Shown here in pieces: positions 10,401 through 17,950 of a stretch of 64,000 nt of DNA. This DNA is from Microbulbifer aggregans. GTDB lineage: Bacteria > Pseudomonadota > Gammaproteobacteria > Pseudomonadales > Cellvibrionaceae. The notes under the pieces were generated by a model that saw only the letters and a list, made by a program, of their open reading frames with translations, searched no databases and had not been told where the DNA came from. The stretch spans positions 62,001 to 126,000 of the forward strand of contig NZ_JAIVKK010000002.1 of NCBI RefSeq assembly GCF_020524005.1, written 5' to 3'. The translations under genes and the position numbers were made by a program. The stretch's first letter is position 1. Every line of letters begins with the position of its first letter.

Positions 10401-12704
10401 GTGAATCGCAATATCAGTTTTAAAGCCTTGGGGCTGTCGCTCGCCGTAGCGGCGCTCGCGGCCTGTAGCAAGCCTGCCGATAAAAGCCCCGCCTCCGAAT
10501 CAACAGTCGATTCCCCCCAGCCTGCCCCAGCCAGCGAGCAAGCTGTATCCACAGAGGGCATGTGGATGCCGCGGCAGTTACCTGAACTGGGCGAAAAATT
10601 GAAAGAGCTCGGACTGGAGCTGGACCCGAAAACCATGACCGACCTGACCAGGTTCCCGATGAACGCCGTGGTCAGTCTGGGCGGCTGTTCCGCCTCGTTT
10701 GTATCCCCGCAGGGGCTGGTAGCCACCAACCATCACTGCGCTTACGGTTCTATTTCCTATAACTCCACCGAAGATAACGACCTTCTGACCAATGGCTTCC
10801 TCGCCAAGACCCTGGAAGAAGAGTTGCCTGCGGCACCCGGCTCCCGCATTTATGTCACGGTGGACATGCAGGAAGTCACCGACAAAATCAAAAGCCAACT
10901 CAGCGATGACATGGATGGCGCCACCCGCTTCAAGGCGATTGAAGACGCCGAAAAGGCGCTGGTTGCCGATTGTGAATCCGACCCGGGCCACCGCTGTGAG
11001 GTATACAGCTACTATGGCGGCGCCAGCTATTACCTGATCAAACAGCTGGCCATTCGCGATGTGCGCCTGGTGCATGCACCGGCCTCGTCCATCGGCAAGT
11101 TTGGTGGCGACATCGATAACTGGATGTGGCCACGCCACACCGGCGACTACTCTTTCCTGCGCGCCTATGTGGGCCCGGACGGCAAGCCGGCCGACTTTTC
11201 CAAGGACAACAAGCCCTACGCGCCCAAGCACCATTTGACGGTTGCTACCGAGGGCCCGAAAGAAGGTGACTTCGTTATGGTTGCCGGCTACCCCGGCCGC
11301 ACCAATCGCTACCGCACAGCTGTAGAAGTGAACAACAACTTCAGCTGGTACTACCCAACCATGCAGAAAGTACTGGCTGAATGGTCTGATGTCATCGGTG
11401 AAGCCACCAAAGACAACAAAGACGCTGCCCTGAAATACGCCAGCCAGGTTGCAGGCCTGAATAACTACTCCAAAAACTTCACCGGCATGATGGAGGGTTA
11501 CAACCGCAGCGACCTGCTGAAGCGCAAGCAGAAGCTGGAGAAAGACCTTCAGGAGTGGATCGAAGCGAATCCGGAATCCAAGAAGCAGTACGCTTCCGTA
11601 CTCAAAGACCTGCAGAACCTGATTGCCGACCAGCAGTCCACCCAGGAGCGCGACCTGTTGCTCGGCTTTATGAACCGCTCTGCAATGCTGAGTGCGGCAC
11701 AGCGTCTGTATCGCCTGAGCCTGGAGAAACAAAAGCCGAACATGGAGCGTGAGCCCGGCTATCAAGAGCGCGACATGACCCGCTTCACCGAAGGTATGAA
11801 ACGCATAGAGCGCAGCTTCTATACGTCAGTGGATCAGGCCGTCTGGACCTATTTCCTGGAGCGCTACAACGCCCTGCCACAAGATCAACATATCGAAAGT
11901 TTCGACACCTTCTTTGAAGGCAAGCTGAGTGGCGAAGCTCTGCAGGAAAAGCTCGCCGGTATGTATGAAAAAACCGGGCTTACTGAGACTGAAACCCGTC
12001 TGCAGTGGATGGACAAATCACCGGAAGATTTCCGCAATAGCGACGATCCGTTCATCCAGCTGGCAGTAGCCACCTATGAAGACCGCGACGCGATCGAACA
12101 GCGCGATAAGGCCATGGCCGGACGCTTTGCACAATTACGCCCACAATACATGGACCTCCTGATCGCTTACTACAACGAACAGGGTAAACCGGTGTACCCG
12201 GATGCGAACAGCTCCCTGCGCCTGACTTACGGTCTGGTAAAAGGCTACACCCCGCCCGCCGGCACCATCAAAGGCCCTGCCGATGGCAACGACGGTAAAG
12301 ACGGATTCGTACCTTTCACCACCCTGCGCGGTATCGAAGCCAAGTACACCGGCGAAGATCCTTTCGACGCGCCGCAGGCGGAGCTGGATGCGATCAAGAA
12401 CAAGGATTACGGCCGTTTCTACGATGAAAAGCTGGATTCTGTTCCGGTCAACTTCCTGAGCACCGTGGACATCACCGGCGGCAACTCCGGTTCTGCCACC
12501 ATGAATGGTAAAGGCGAGCTGATCGGCCTGGTATTCGATGGCACCTACGACAGCATCAACGCCGACTGGGACTTCAACGACAATACCCGCGCAATTCACG
12601 TAGATGTGGAATACATGCTGTGGGTGATGGAGAAAGTCGATCACGCCGACAATCTGCTGGAAGAGATGGGGGTAGCGGCGCCGAAAGACGGTAGCGTTCA
12701 GTAA
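10401..12704 (+). CDS. S46 family dipeptidyl-peptidase, DPP7-like lipoprotein
   Basis: 767-aa serine peptidase that removes dipeptides from peptide N-termini. A lipobox (LAAC, Cys22, followed by Ser) indicates an outer-membrane lipoprotein. A chymotrypsin-like catalytic triad is visible: His in LVATNHHCAYG (about 111-112), Asp239 in GGDIDNWMWPRHTGD and Ser696 in TGGNSGSA. Gly714, 18 residues after the Ser in LVFDGTYDS, occupies the position that is Gly in DPP7 and Arg in DPP11, so a preference for hydrophobic P1 residues is expected rather than Asp/Glu. GTG start with AAGGA ribosome site. Likely role: peptide scavenging in the periplasm. Confidence 0.93.
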   Translation: MNRNISFKALGLSLAVAALAACSKPADKSPASESTVDSPQPAPASEQAVSTEGMWMPRQLPELGEKLKELGLELDPKTMTDLTRFPMNAVVSLGGCSASFVSPQGLVATNHHCAYGSISYNSTEDNDLLTNGFLAKTLEEELPAAPGSRIYVTVDMQEVTDKIKSQLSDDMDGATRFKAIEDAEKALVADCESDPGHRCEVYSYYGGASYYLIKQLAIRDVRLVHAPASSIGKFGGDIDNWMWPRHTGDYSFLRAYVGPDGKPADFSKDNKPYAPKHHLTVATEGPKEGDFVMVAGYPGRTNRYRTAVEVNNNFSWYYPTMQKVLAEWSDVIGEATKDNKDAALKYASQVAGLNNYSKNFTGMMEGYNRSDLLKRKQKLEKDLQEWIEANPESKKQYASVLKDLQNLIADQQSTQERDLLLGFMNRSAMLSAAQRLYRLSLEKQKPNMEREPGYQERDMTRFTEGMKRIERSFYTSVDQAVWTYFLERYNALPQDQHIESFDTFFEGKLSGEALQEKLAGMYEKTGLTETETRLQWMDKSPEDFRNSDDPFIQLAVATYEDRDAIEQRDKAMAGRFAQLRPQYMDLLIAYYNEQGKPVYPDANSSLRLTYGLVKGYTPPAGTIKGPADGNDGKDGFVPFTTLRGIEAKYTGEDPFDAPQAELDAIKNKDYGRFYDEKLDSVPVNFLSTVDITGGNSGSATMNGKGELIGLVFDGTYDSINADWDFNDNTRAIHVDVEYMLWVMEKVDHADNLLEEMGVAAPKDGSVQ

Positions 12705-12743
12705 TTCCCGATTACTCTAAGTTCCATCTAACTACACAGTCCT

Positions 12744-12837
12744 CGTCATCCCGGACTTGATCCGGGATCCAGCAACAGGGGTGCCGAGAACCGCGGTGCC
12801 ACATTTCTGGATGCCGGATCAGGTCCGGCATGACGGG
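12744..12837. repeat. Palindromic repeat, GTCATCCCGG family, complete pair
   Basis: Starts CGTCATCCCGGACTTGATCC and ends TCCGGCATGACGGGG. Each end forms a short hairpin (ATCCCGGA…TCCGGGAT and ATGCCGGA…TCCGGCAT), and the outer GTCAT/ATGAC ends are complementary. Other copies lie near 17840, 20319, 38753 and 46521-46750. Confidence 0.85.
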
Positions 12838-12871
12838 GCGGTTAGATTGCCAACTGCCCGCGAAATAACAA

Positions 12872-13057
12872 CTACAACAACTTGGTCTTGGTTTTTCCAC
12901 ACCGCTGGCAGCGGTATTCCGTGACCAGCTTCCCCTGTTTCACATCAAACTTGCGCTCAGTCACCACCACCCATTTGTGGAAACCATCGCGGCACAGGCT
13001 GCTACCCTTGTGCTTTTCCCAGGCCGTCTTGCGCTTGAATGGAACTACATCACCCAT
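12872..13057 (-). CDS. Small zinc-ribbon-like protein
   Basis: 61-aa basic protein starting at ATG 13057 after AGAGAAG; upstream codons run into a repeat element and are unlikely to be coding. A C-x4-H pair (SLCRDGFHKW) and a C-terminal CQRC in YRCQRCGKTKTK suggest one zinc site of the zinc-ribbon type. No enzymatic domain is visible. It may bind nucleic acid or a partner protein; function unknown. It lies between two repeat elements at the 3' side of the S46 peptidase gene. Confidence 0.65.
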   Translation of the reverse strand: MGDVVPFKRKTAWEKHKGSSLCRDGFHKWVVVTERKFDVKQGKLVTEYRCQRCGKTKTKLL

Positions 13058-13094
13058 ATCTTCTCTGCCCCATTTTCCATCCTGCCCCCTACCC

Positions 13095-13179
13095 TGTAGG
13101 AGCCTGCTTGCAGGCGAACCATTTGGCTTCATCCACCGTAAGCGCTTAACCACCGTTCGCCTGCCAGTAGGCTCCTACA
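13095..13179. repeat. REP-like inverted pair, TAGGAGCCTGC family
   Basis: TGTAGGAGCCTGCTTGCAGG at the left and a TTCGCCTGCCAGTAGGCTCC-type copy at the right are inverted relative to one another around a 37-base spacer. Same family as 15921, 41622, 51197 and 51885. Confidence 0.85.
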
Positions 13180-13201
13180 AACAGTGTCAGCGCTCGTAGA
13201 T

Positions 13202-14410
13202 TTATACCTCGCCACCGGCCGCGTGCGCAGACGCCCAGGCCCACTGAAAATTAAAGCCTCCCAGCCAGCCGGTTACATCCAGAACTTCACCGATAAAATA
13301 CAGGCCCGGCTGTTTCATGCTTTCCATACTGCGGGAGGAGACTTCATTGGTATCCACACCGCCCAGGGTCACTTCCGCCGTGCGGTAACCTTCTGTACCT
13401 TCCGGGATCAGCGACCAGCTCTGCAGCTTTTGCCCGGCTTCCAGCAATGCTGCTTCGCTGTACTGTTTGAGCGGCTTACTTTCCAGTGCGTTTTTCTGCA
13501 GTAAAAACTGCACCAGTTTCTTGCTCCAGAGCTCCGCCAATACCGTATGCAGATAGCTCTCCGGTTTTTTCGCACGCTGCTCGCGCAACCATTCAGGCAG
13601 GTCCATACCCGGGGCCAGGTCGAATTCGACCTTTTTACCTTCGCGCCAGTGGCTGGAAATCTGTAACACCGCCGGCCCGGAGAGGCCTTTATGCGTAAAC
13701 AATATCTGCTCGTGAAAATGCCCCTGCTCGCAACTGGCGTTCACCGCCAGCGAGGTGCCCGGCAATTCTTTCTGCCGATCCAGTGCGCGCTTGTTCAGGG
13801 TAAAGGGCACCAGTGCCGGGCGGGTAGGAATAATGCTGTGACCGAACTGACGCGCGATCTCGTAACCGAATCCGGTGGCGCCCATGGTTGGAATCGACAG
13901 GCCACCAGTAGCGACCACCAACGATTCGCACACGACCTTGCCAAGGGAGGTATGTACCTCAAAGCCCTTGCCGGCGCTTTCTGCGTCGAGTGGTTCGATG
14001 CGCTGGATTTCACAGCGGGTGCGAATCTGAGCTTTGGCCTCACGACACTCGCTCAGTAACAGGTCAACAATATCGCGCGACTTGTTGTCGCAGAACAGCT
14101 GGCCGAGGGTTTTCTCGTGGTAGGGAATCCCGTGCTTTTCCACCAGCGCGATGAAATCCCACTGGGTATAGCGGGCCAGTGCAGACTTACAAAAATGCGG
14201 GTTTTCGCTGTAGAAATTGTCCGGCGCGGTGTACAGGTTGGTGAAGTTGCAGCGGCCGCCACCGGACATCAGGATCTTCTTGCCGACCTTGTTGGCGTGG
14301 TCCAGCACCAGCACACTGCGCCCACGCTTGCCCGCCACCGCCGCACACATCAGGCCGGCGGCACCGGCGCCGATGATCAGCACATCGGCCTGGGCGGGAA
14401 AATCAGTCAT
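13202..14410 (-). CDS. HI0933/BaiN family FAD-dependent oxidoreductase
   Basis: 402-aa flavoprotein. The N-terminal FAD-binding motif VLIIGAGAAGLMCA (about 10-23) is followed by the family signature KILMSGGGRCNFTN (about 45-58), and the C-terminus carries YFIGEVLDVTGWLGGFNFQWAW, which is typical of the HI0933 (YhiN/RdsA-like) family. Members are soluble; some reduce steroid-like or unknown substrates, so the physiological reaction is not assigned. ATG start. It lies 26 bases from dcd in the same direction and may share its transcript. Confidence 0.88.
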   Translation of the reverse strand: MTDFPAQADVLIIGAGAAGLMCAAVAGKRGRSVLVLDHANKVGKKILMSGGGRCNFTNLYTAPDNFYSENPHFCKSALARYTQWDFIALVEKHGIPYHEKTLGQLFCDNKSRDIVDLLLSECREAKAQIRTRCEIQRIEPLDAESAGKGFEVHTSLGKVVCESLVVATGGLSIPTMGATGFGYEIARQFGHSIIPTRPALVPFTLNKRALDRQKELPGTSLAVNASCEQGHFHEQILFTHKGLSGPAVLQISSHWREGKKVEFDLAPGMDLPEWLREQRAKKPESYLHTVLAELWSKKLVQFLLQKNALESKPLKQYSEAALLEAGQKLQSWSLIPEGTEGYRTAEVTLGGVDTNEVSSRSMESMKQPGLYFIGEVLDVTGWLGGFNFQWAWASAHAAGGEV

Positions 14411-14436
14411 GGCAAAAAATTTTCAGAATAGAACGA

Positions 14437-15003
14437 TCAGGTCTTCGGCAGGGTCACGCCGCGCTGGCCCTGGTACTTGCCGCCGCGGTCCTTGTAGGAC
14501 ACATCGCAGATCTCGTCGGATTCGAAGAACAGCATCTGGGCCACACCTTCATTAGCGTAGATCTTGGCTGGCAGATTGGTGGTGTTGGAGAACTCCAGGG
14601 TCACATGCCCTTCCCACTCCGGCTCCAGCGGGGTCACATTCACGATGATGCCACAGCGGGCATAGGTGGACTTACCCAGGCAGATGGTCAGCACAGAGCG
14701 CGGGATACGGAAGTACTCAACCGTGCGCGCCAGGGCGAAGGAGTTTGGCGGGATAACACAGTAATCGCCGGTCACATCCACAAAGCTGTCTTCATCAAAC
14801 GCTTTTGGATCCACAGTCGCCGAGTGCACATTGGTGAAGATCTTGAACTCACTGGCACAGCGCACATCGTAACCGTAACTGGATGTGCCGTAGGAAATCA
14901 GTCGGTCACCCGCGGCGCCGTGGCGCACCTGACCTGGCTCGAACGGCTCAATCATGCCTTCGTTCTCAGCCATACGACGAATCCACTTATCGGATTTGAT
15001 ACT
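14437..15003 (-). CDS. dcd: dCTP deaminase
   Basis: Converts dCTP to dUTP for thymidylate synthesis. GTG at 15003 is the likely start because it follows GAGGGGACAG and gives 188 aa beginning [13 protein letters not shown], the usual N-terminus in Pseudomonas-type Dcd; an in-frame codon at 15027 would add eight atypical residues. The trimer/active-site signature [24 protein letters not shown] and the C-terminal [12 protein letters not shown] are present. It is divergent from the SOS-controlled imuA gene. Confidence 0.95.
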   Translation of the reverse strand, partial: SIKSDKWIRRMAENEGMIEPFEPGQVRHGAAGDRLISYGTSSYGYDVRCASEFKIFTNVHSATVDPKAFDEDSFVDVTGDYCVIPPNSFALARTVEYFRIPRSVLTICLGKSTYARCGIIVNVTPLEPEWEGHVTLEFSNTTNLPAKIYANEGVAQMLFFESDEICDVSYKDRGGKYQGQRGVTLPKT

Positions 15004-15123
15004 CACCCTGTCCCCTCGCTTGTTCAAAACTGCCGGTCAATAAAGAGGCCGAATCATAGCCGGTTTGCCCTGTGCGAAAAAGTGCCAAGAACCTGGTACG
15101 GTCTTGCCGCCCCCAAATAAACA

Positions 15124-15139
15124 CTGTATAAATTACCAG
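15124..15139 (+). promoter_or_regulatory. LexA-like SOS box 1 upstream of imuA
   Basis: CTGTATAAATTACCAG fits CTGT-N8-ACAG with one mismatch (C for A). It lies about 51-66 bases before the imuA start. The downstream imuA-imuB-dnaE2 genes are LexA-regulated in many proteobacteria, which supports the call. Confidence 0.7.
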
Positions 15140-15145
15140 TAGACA

Positions 15146-15161
15146 CTGTATGGATACCCAG
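15146..15161 (+). promoter_or_regulatory. LexA-like SOS box 2 upstream of imuA
   Basis: CTGTATGGATACCCAG has the same CTGT-N8-CCAG form as box 1, 22 bp (about two helical turns) downstream of it. The identical deviation in both boxes suggests that the local LexA tolerates C at this position. Confidence 0.65.
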
Positions 15162-15189
15162 TTAACCGCACCCCGGGAGCAAGCAGACC

Positions 15190-15912
15190 GTGAACAGCGC
15201 CGAAAACTTCATGCAAAACAAGCAGTTAAGTAAACAGGCCGGCAATGAGCCAGCACAGCCTCAGCCCCTGCAACAATTATTGACCCGGCCGGACATCTGG
15301 CAACTGGCCACCCAGCAGCGGCGCCCCCGCACTGGTATCACCACCGGTTACCGCGGTCTGGATGCCCTGCTCGCCAGTCGCGGCTGGCCCCGCGGTGCCA
15401 CCAGCGAACTACTGGTCGACAAGGCCGGTATCGGTGAAATGTCCCTGCTCCTGCCCACCCTGGCAGAGCTGACCCAACAGGGCCGCATGGCGGTTCTTGT
15501 AAATCCACCCCACATTCCCTACGCACCGGCACTGGTTCAGGCCGGCGTGCAGCTGGAGAAGTTACTGATCGTTCACCCCAGAGGACAGCGCGACCAGCTC
15601 TGGACCGCGGAGCAGTCCCTGCAATCCGGGGCCTGTGGTGCTCTGATCAGCTGGCAGGGTAAGGAAATACCCGCAGACAAAGACCTGCGCCGCCTGCAGC
15701 TGGCCGCGCGCGAGGGCGACAGCCTGCATTTCCATTTTCGCCCCAGCTCCAGCGCGGCCACGCCCTCCCCCGCCGCTCTGCGCCTGCATTTGCAGGGCGA
15801 TGGCGAGCAACTGGCGGTACACCTGCTCAAGCAGCTGAATGGAAAGTCCGGCCAGCGTATTCACCTGGCCCGCCGCGCCGACCTGATCCGCCGCGACCAG
15901 CCGCTGCACTAA
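15190..15912 (+). CDS. imuA: SOS mutagenesis protein ImuA
   Basis: 240-aa RecA/SulA-related accessory protein of DnaE2-dependent translesion synthesis. The N-terminal part has RPDIWQLATQQ followed by GLDALLASRGWPRGATSELL, typical of the ImuA/SulA-like fold, and the C-terminus LARRADLIRRDQPLH is also characteristic. It is thought to couple RecA and ImuB at stalled forks. GTG start at 15190; ATG at 15211 is an alternative. First gene of imuA-imuB-dnaE2 behind two LexA-like boxes, and separated from imuB by a REP pair. Confidence 0.9.
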   Translation: MNSAENFMQNKQLSKQAGNEPAQPQPLQQLLTRPDIWQLATQQRRPRTGITTGYRGLDALLASRGWPRGATSELLVDKAGIGEMSLLLPTLAELTQQGRMAVLVNPPHIPYAPALVQAGVQLEKLLIVHPRGQRDQLWTAEQSLQSGACGALISWQGKEIPADKDLRRLQLAAREGDSLHFHFRPSSSAATPSPAALRLHLQGDGEQLAVHLLKQLNGKSGQRIHLARRADLIRRDQPLH

Positions 15913-15920
15913 CTCACATA

Positions 15921-15991
15921 CGTAGGAGCCTGCTTGCAGGCGAAAAGACTGCCACAAAATTCTCTTATTCGCCTGCAAGCAGGCTCCTACA
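15921..15991. repeat. REP-like inverted pair between imuA and imuB
   Basis: CGTAGGAGCCTGCTTGCAGG and its inverted copy CCTGCAAGCAGGCTCCTACA flank a 31-base spacer. The element fills nearly all of the imuA-imuB gap, so the mRNA would contain a strong hairpin inside the operon. Confidence 0.88.
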
Positions 15992-16018
15992 GACAAGAAT
16001 CAGAAAGGAACCTCCACC

Positions 16019-17533
16019 ATGCTCTGGCTCTGCATACAGTTTCCCAAACTGCCTCTGGAAGCGCTCACCCGAGCGCGCAAGCAGGGCGAAGATTCGCCAC
16101 AGGCGGTGGTAGAGAGCAACCTGGTCGTGGAGTCCAACCCCACCGCCGAAGCGCGTAATGTCACCGCCGGCCTCAGCATCGCCACCGCCTGTGCCTACTG
16201 CCCCGCACTGGAATTACTCGAGCGGGATCGGGAGCGGGAAAGCCAGCTGCTGCAGCAGCTGGCCCAGTGGGGATACAGTTTCACCCCGGTGGTTTCACCT
16301 CGGAGCAGTACGGGTAGCGGTAAGAAAACGGATCGGGGAGAGAGCAACCCGGCCTGCCTGTATCTGGAACTCAGTGGCAGCCTCAAAGCACGCGGTGGCC
16401 TCGCGGCCCTGCTGCACCAGCTGCGCAAGGAGCTGCACAAAATGCGCATCCAGCACTTTATGGGTATCGGTCACAGCCCCTGCGCGGCTCATCTGCTGAG
16501 CCAGTTACCGGAGCATCGCCAGTGGTTGGCAGAAACCAAAACACCGCCGACACCACAGCAATGGCGTCAGTGGATCAGCTTTGCCCCCAGCAAGCTCCTC
16601 GACTGCAACAACAGGGCCATCGCCAAACTCTATGCCAGCGGGATCAAGCGGGTGAGCCAGCTGCTCGCCATTCCCCTGTCAGAAGTGGGCAATCGCTTCG
16701 GGCGTAATTTCATCGATTACCTGGCGCGCCTCAACGGCACCCGCCCGGATCCGGTGCCCAGTTACGAACCACCACCGGAATTTCACAGCGAACTCTTTTT
16801 CCCCAGCCCGCTGGATAACAGTGAGCAACTACTGTTTCCCGCAGGGCGCCTGGTACGCGAGCTCTGTCGCCAACTTCAGCGACGCCAGCTCTACAGCCAG
16901 CAATTGTCCTGGGTACTGGACTACGGCAGCCGCGGCAAACAACAGGTCAACGTGGATGTTTCCCGCCCGCTGTTCGACCCTCAACGGCTGATCGCACTCA
17001 CGAAATTACAGCTGGAACGGGTAGAACTGAAAGAACCCGTACAGGCGCTGGCCCTGCACTGCCAGCAGTTGCGGCCACTGGAGTCACAAAGCCTGCGGGA
17101 AGATTTTTTCGATGAAGGCAGCAAGCTGCACGACAGCTACCAGCTGATCGACAAACTCAAGGCCCGCCTCGGCCACGAGGCACTCTCCGGTGTCACCCTG
17201 AAAGAGAGCTACCTGCCGGAACAGGCCTGGGCCAGCGCCGACAGCCTTACTCTGCAAAGCAAATCCCGCAGCCATCAACTCCACCCGGTAAACGCACCCC
17301 GACCAAGCTGGCTGTTACCGAGGCCGGAAAAAATCCAGCAGCGGGATCACAAGCTGTTTTACGACGGCGAGCTTCAGCTCCTGCAGGGCCCCGAGCGTAT
17401 CGACGGCTACTGGTGGCAACACCACCGCCACGCCCGCGATTACTACATCGCCCGCGGCAACCAGGGCAGCCTGTACTGGGTGTATCAAGACCTGACGTCC
17501 GAGAATTGGTTTTTGCATGGTGTGTATTCATAA
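16019..17533 (+). CDS. imuB: Y-family polymerase-like protein ImuB
   Basis: 504-aa catalytically inactive relative of Y-family polymerases that recruits DnaE2 to the beta clamp. It begins LWLCIQFPKLPLEAL, where the acidic catalytic residues of active Y-family enzymes are absent, as expected for ImuB. The little-finger region and the conserved C-terminus (PRPSWLLPRPEKI, GPERIDGYWW, RDYYIAR, WFLHGVYS) are intact. The ATG follows a GAAAGGA ribosome site. The 3' end overlaps the GIY-YIG gene by 17 bases, an unusual insertion between imuB and dnaE2. Confidence 0.93.
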   Translation: MLWLCIQFPKLPLEALTRARKQGEDSPQAVVESNLVVESNPTAEARNVTAGLSIATACAYCPALELLERDRERESQLLQQLAQWGYSFTPVVSPRSSTGSGKKTDRGESNPACLYLELSGSLKARGGLAALLHQLRKELHKMRIQHFMGIGHSPCAAHLLSQLPEHRQWLAETKTPPTPQQWRQWISFAPSKLLDCNNRAIAKLYASGIKRVSQLLAIPLSEVGNRFGRNFIDYLARLNGTRPDPVPSYEPPPEFHSELFFPSPLDNSEQLLFPAGRLVRELCRQLQRRQLYSQQLSWVLDYGSRGKQQVNVDVSRPLFDPQRLIALTKLQLERVELKEPVQALALHCQQLRPLESQSLREDFFDEGSKLHDSYQLIDKLKARLGHEALSGVTLKESYLPEQAWASADSLTLQSKSRSHQLHPVNAPRPSWLLPRPEKIQQRDHKLFYDGELQLLQGPERIDGYWWQHHRHARDYYIARGNQGSLYWVYQDLTSENWFLHGVYS

Positions 17534-17825
17534 CCAAAAGCAACCTTGTGTTTACCTACTTGCCAGCAAGTGCAATGGCACCCTCTACACAGGAGTCACA
17601 TCCAACCTTGTACAGCGGATCTGGCAGCATAAGAAAGGTGTAGTTGAAGGTTTTACGCAAAGGTATAACGTGAAAATACTGGTCTGGTATGAATTACACC
17701 ACACGATGGAAAGTGCTATTCAGAGAGAAAAGGCGATTAAAAACTGGCACCGGGCCTGGAAGCTGAAACTGATCGAAAGCAGTAACCCCAAGTGGAATGA
17801 TTTGTACCCCGAAATACTCCAGTGA
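17517..17825 (+). CDS. GIY-YIG nuclease family protein inserted in the SOS operon
   Basis: 102-aa single-domain GIY-YIG protein. The GIY part is CVYLLASKCNGTLYTGVTSNL (split here as CVYLLASK and TLYTGVTSNL), followed by RIWQHK, YELHHTMESAIQREKAIKNW and KWNDLYPEI. These contain the catalytic Arg and Glu expected of UPF0213-like members. The family cleaves DNA, but the targets of small stand-alone members are mostly unknown. It overlaps imuB by 17 bases and is followed directly by a GTCATCCCGG-family repeat, so it and the repeat look like a package placed between imuB and dnaE2. Confidence 0.88.
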   Translation: MVCIHNQKQPCVYLLASKCNGTLYTGVTSNLVQRIWQHKKGVVEGFTQRYNVKILVWYELHHTMESAIQREKAIKNWHRAWKLKLIESSNPKWNDLYPEILQ

Positions 17826-17839
17826 CAACAAGCACCCCC

Positions 17840-17931
17840 CGTCATCCCGGACTCGATCCGGGATCCAGCAACAGGAGTACAACGAAACCACAGCGCTCCA
17901 TCTCTGGATACCGGCCTACGCCGGTATGACG
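17840..17931. repeat. Palindromic repeat, GTCATCCCGG family, between GIY-YIG and dnaE2
   Basis: CGTCATCCCGGACTCGATCC at the left; CCGGCCTACGCCGGTATGAC at the right, ending two bases before a GTG that is in frame with dnaE2. It begins 15 bases after the GIY-YIG stop codon. Confidence 0.88.
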
Positions 17932-17950
17932 AGTGAACGAAAACACCGGT

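Noticed and set aside
17933..17950. GTG at 17933 as the start of dnaE2
   Set aside because: It lies at the end of a palindromic repeat and adds six residues absent from typical DnaE2; ATG 17951 gives the usual MQYAELF start.
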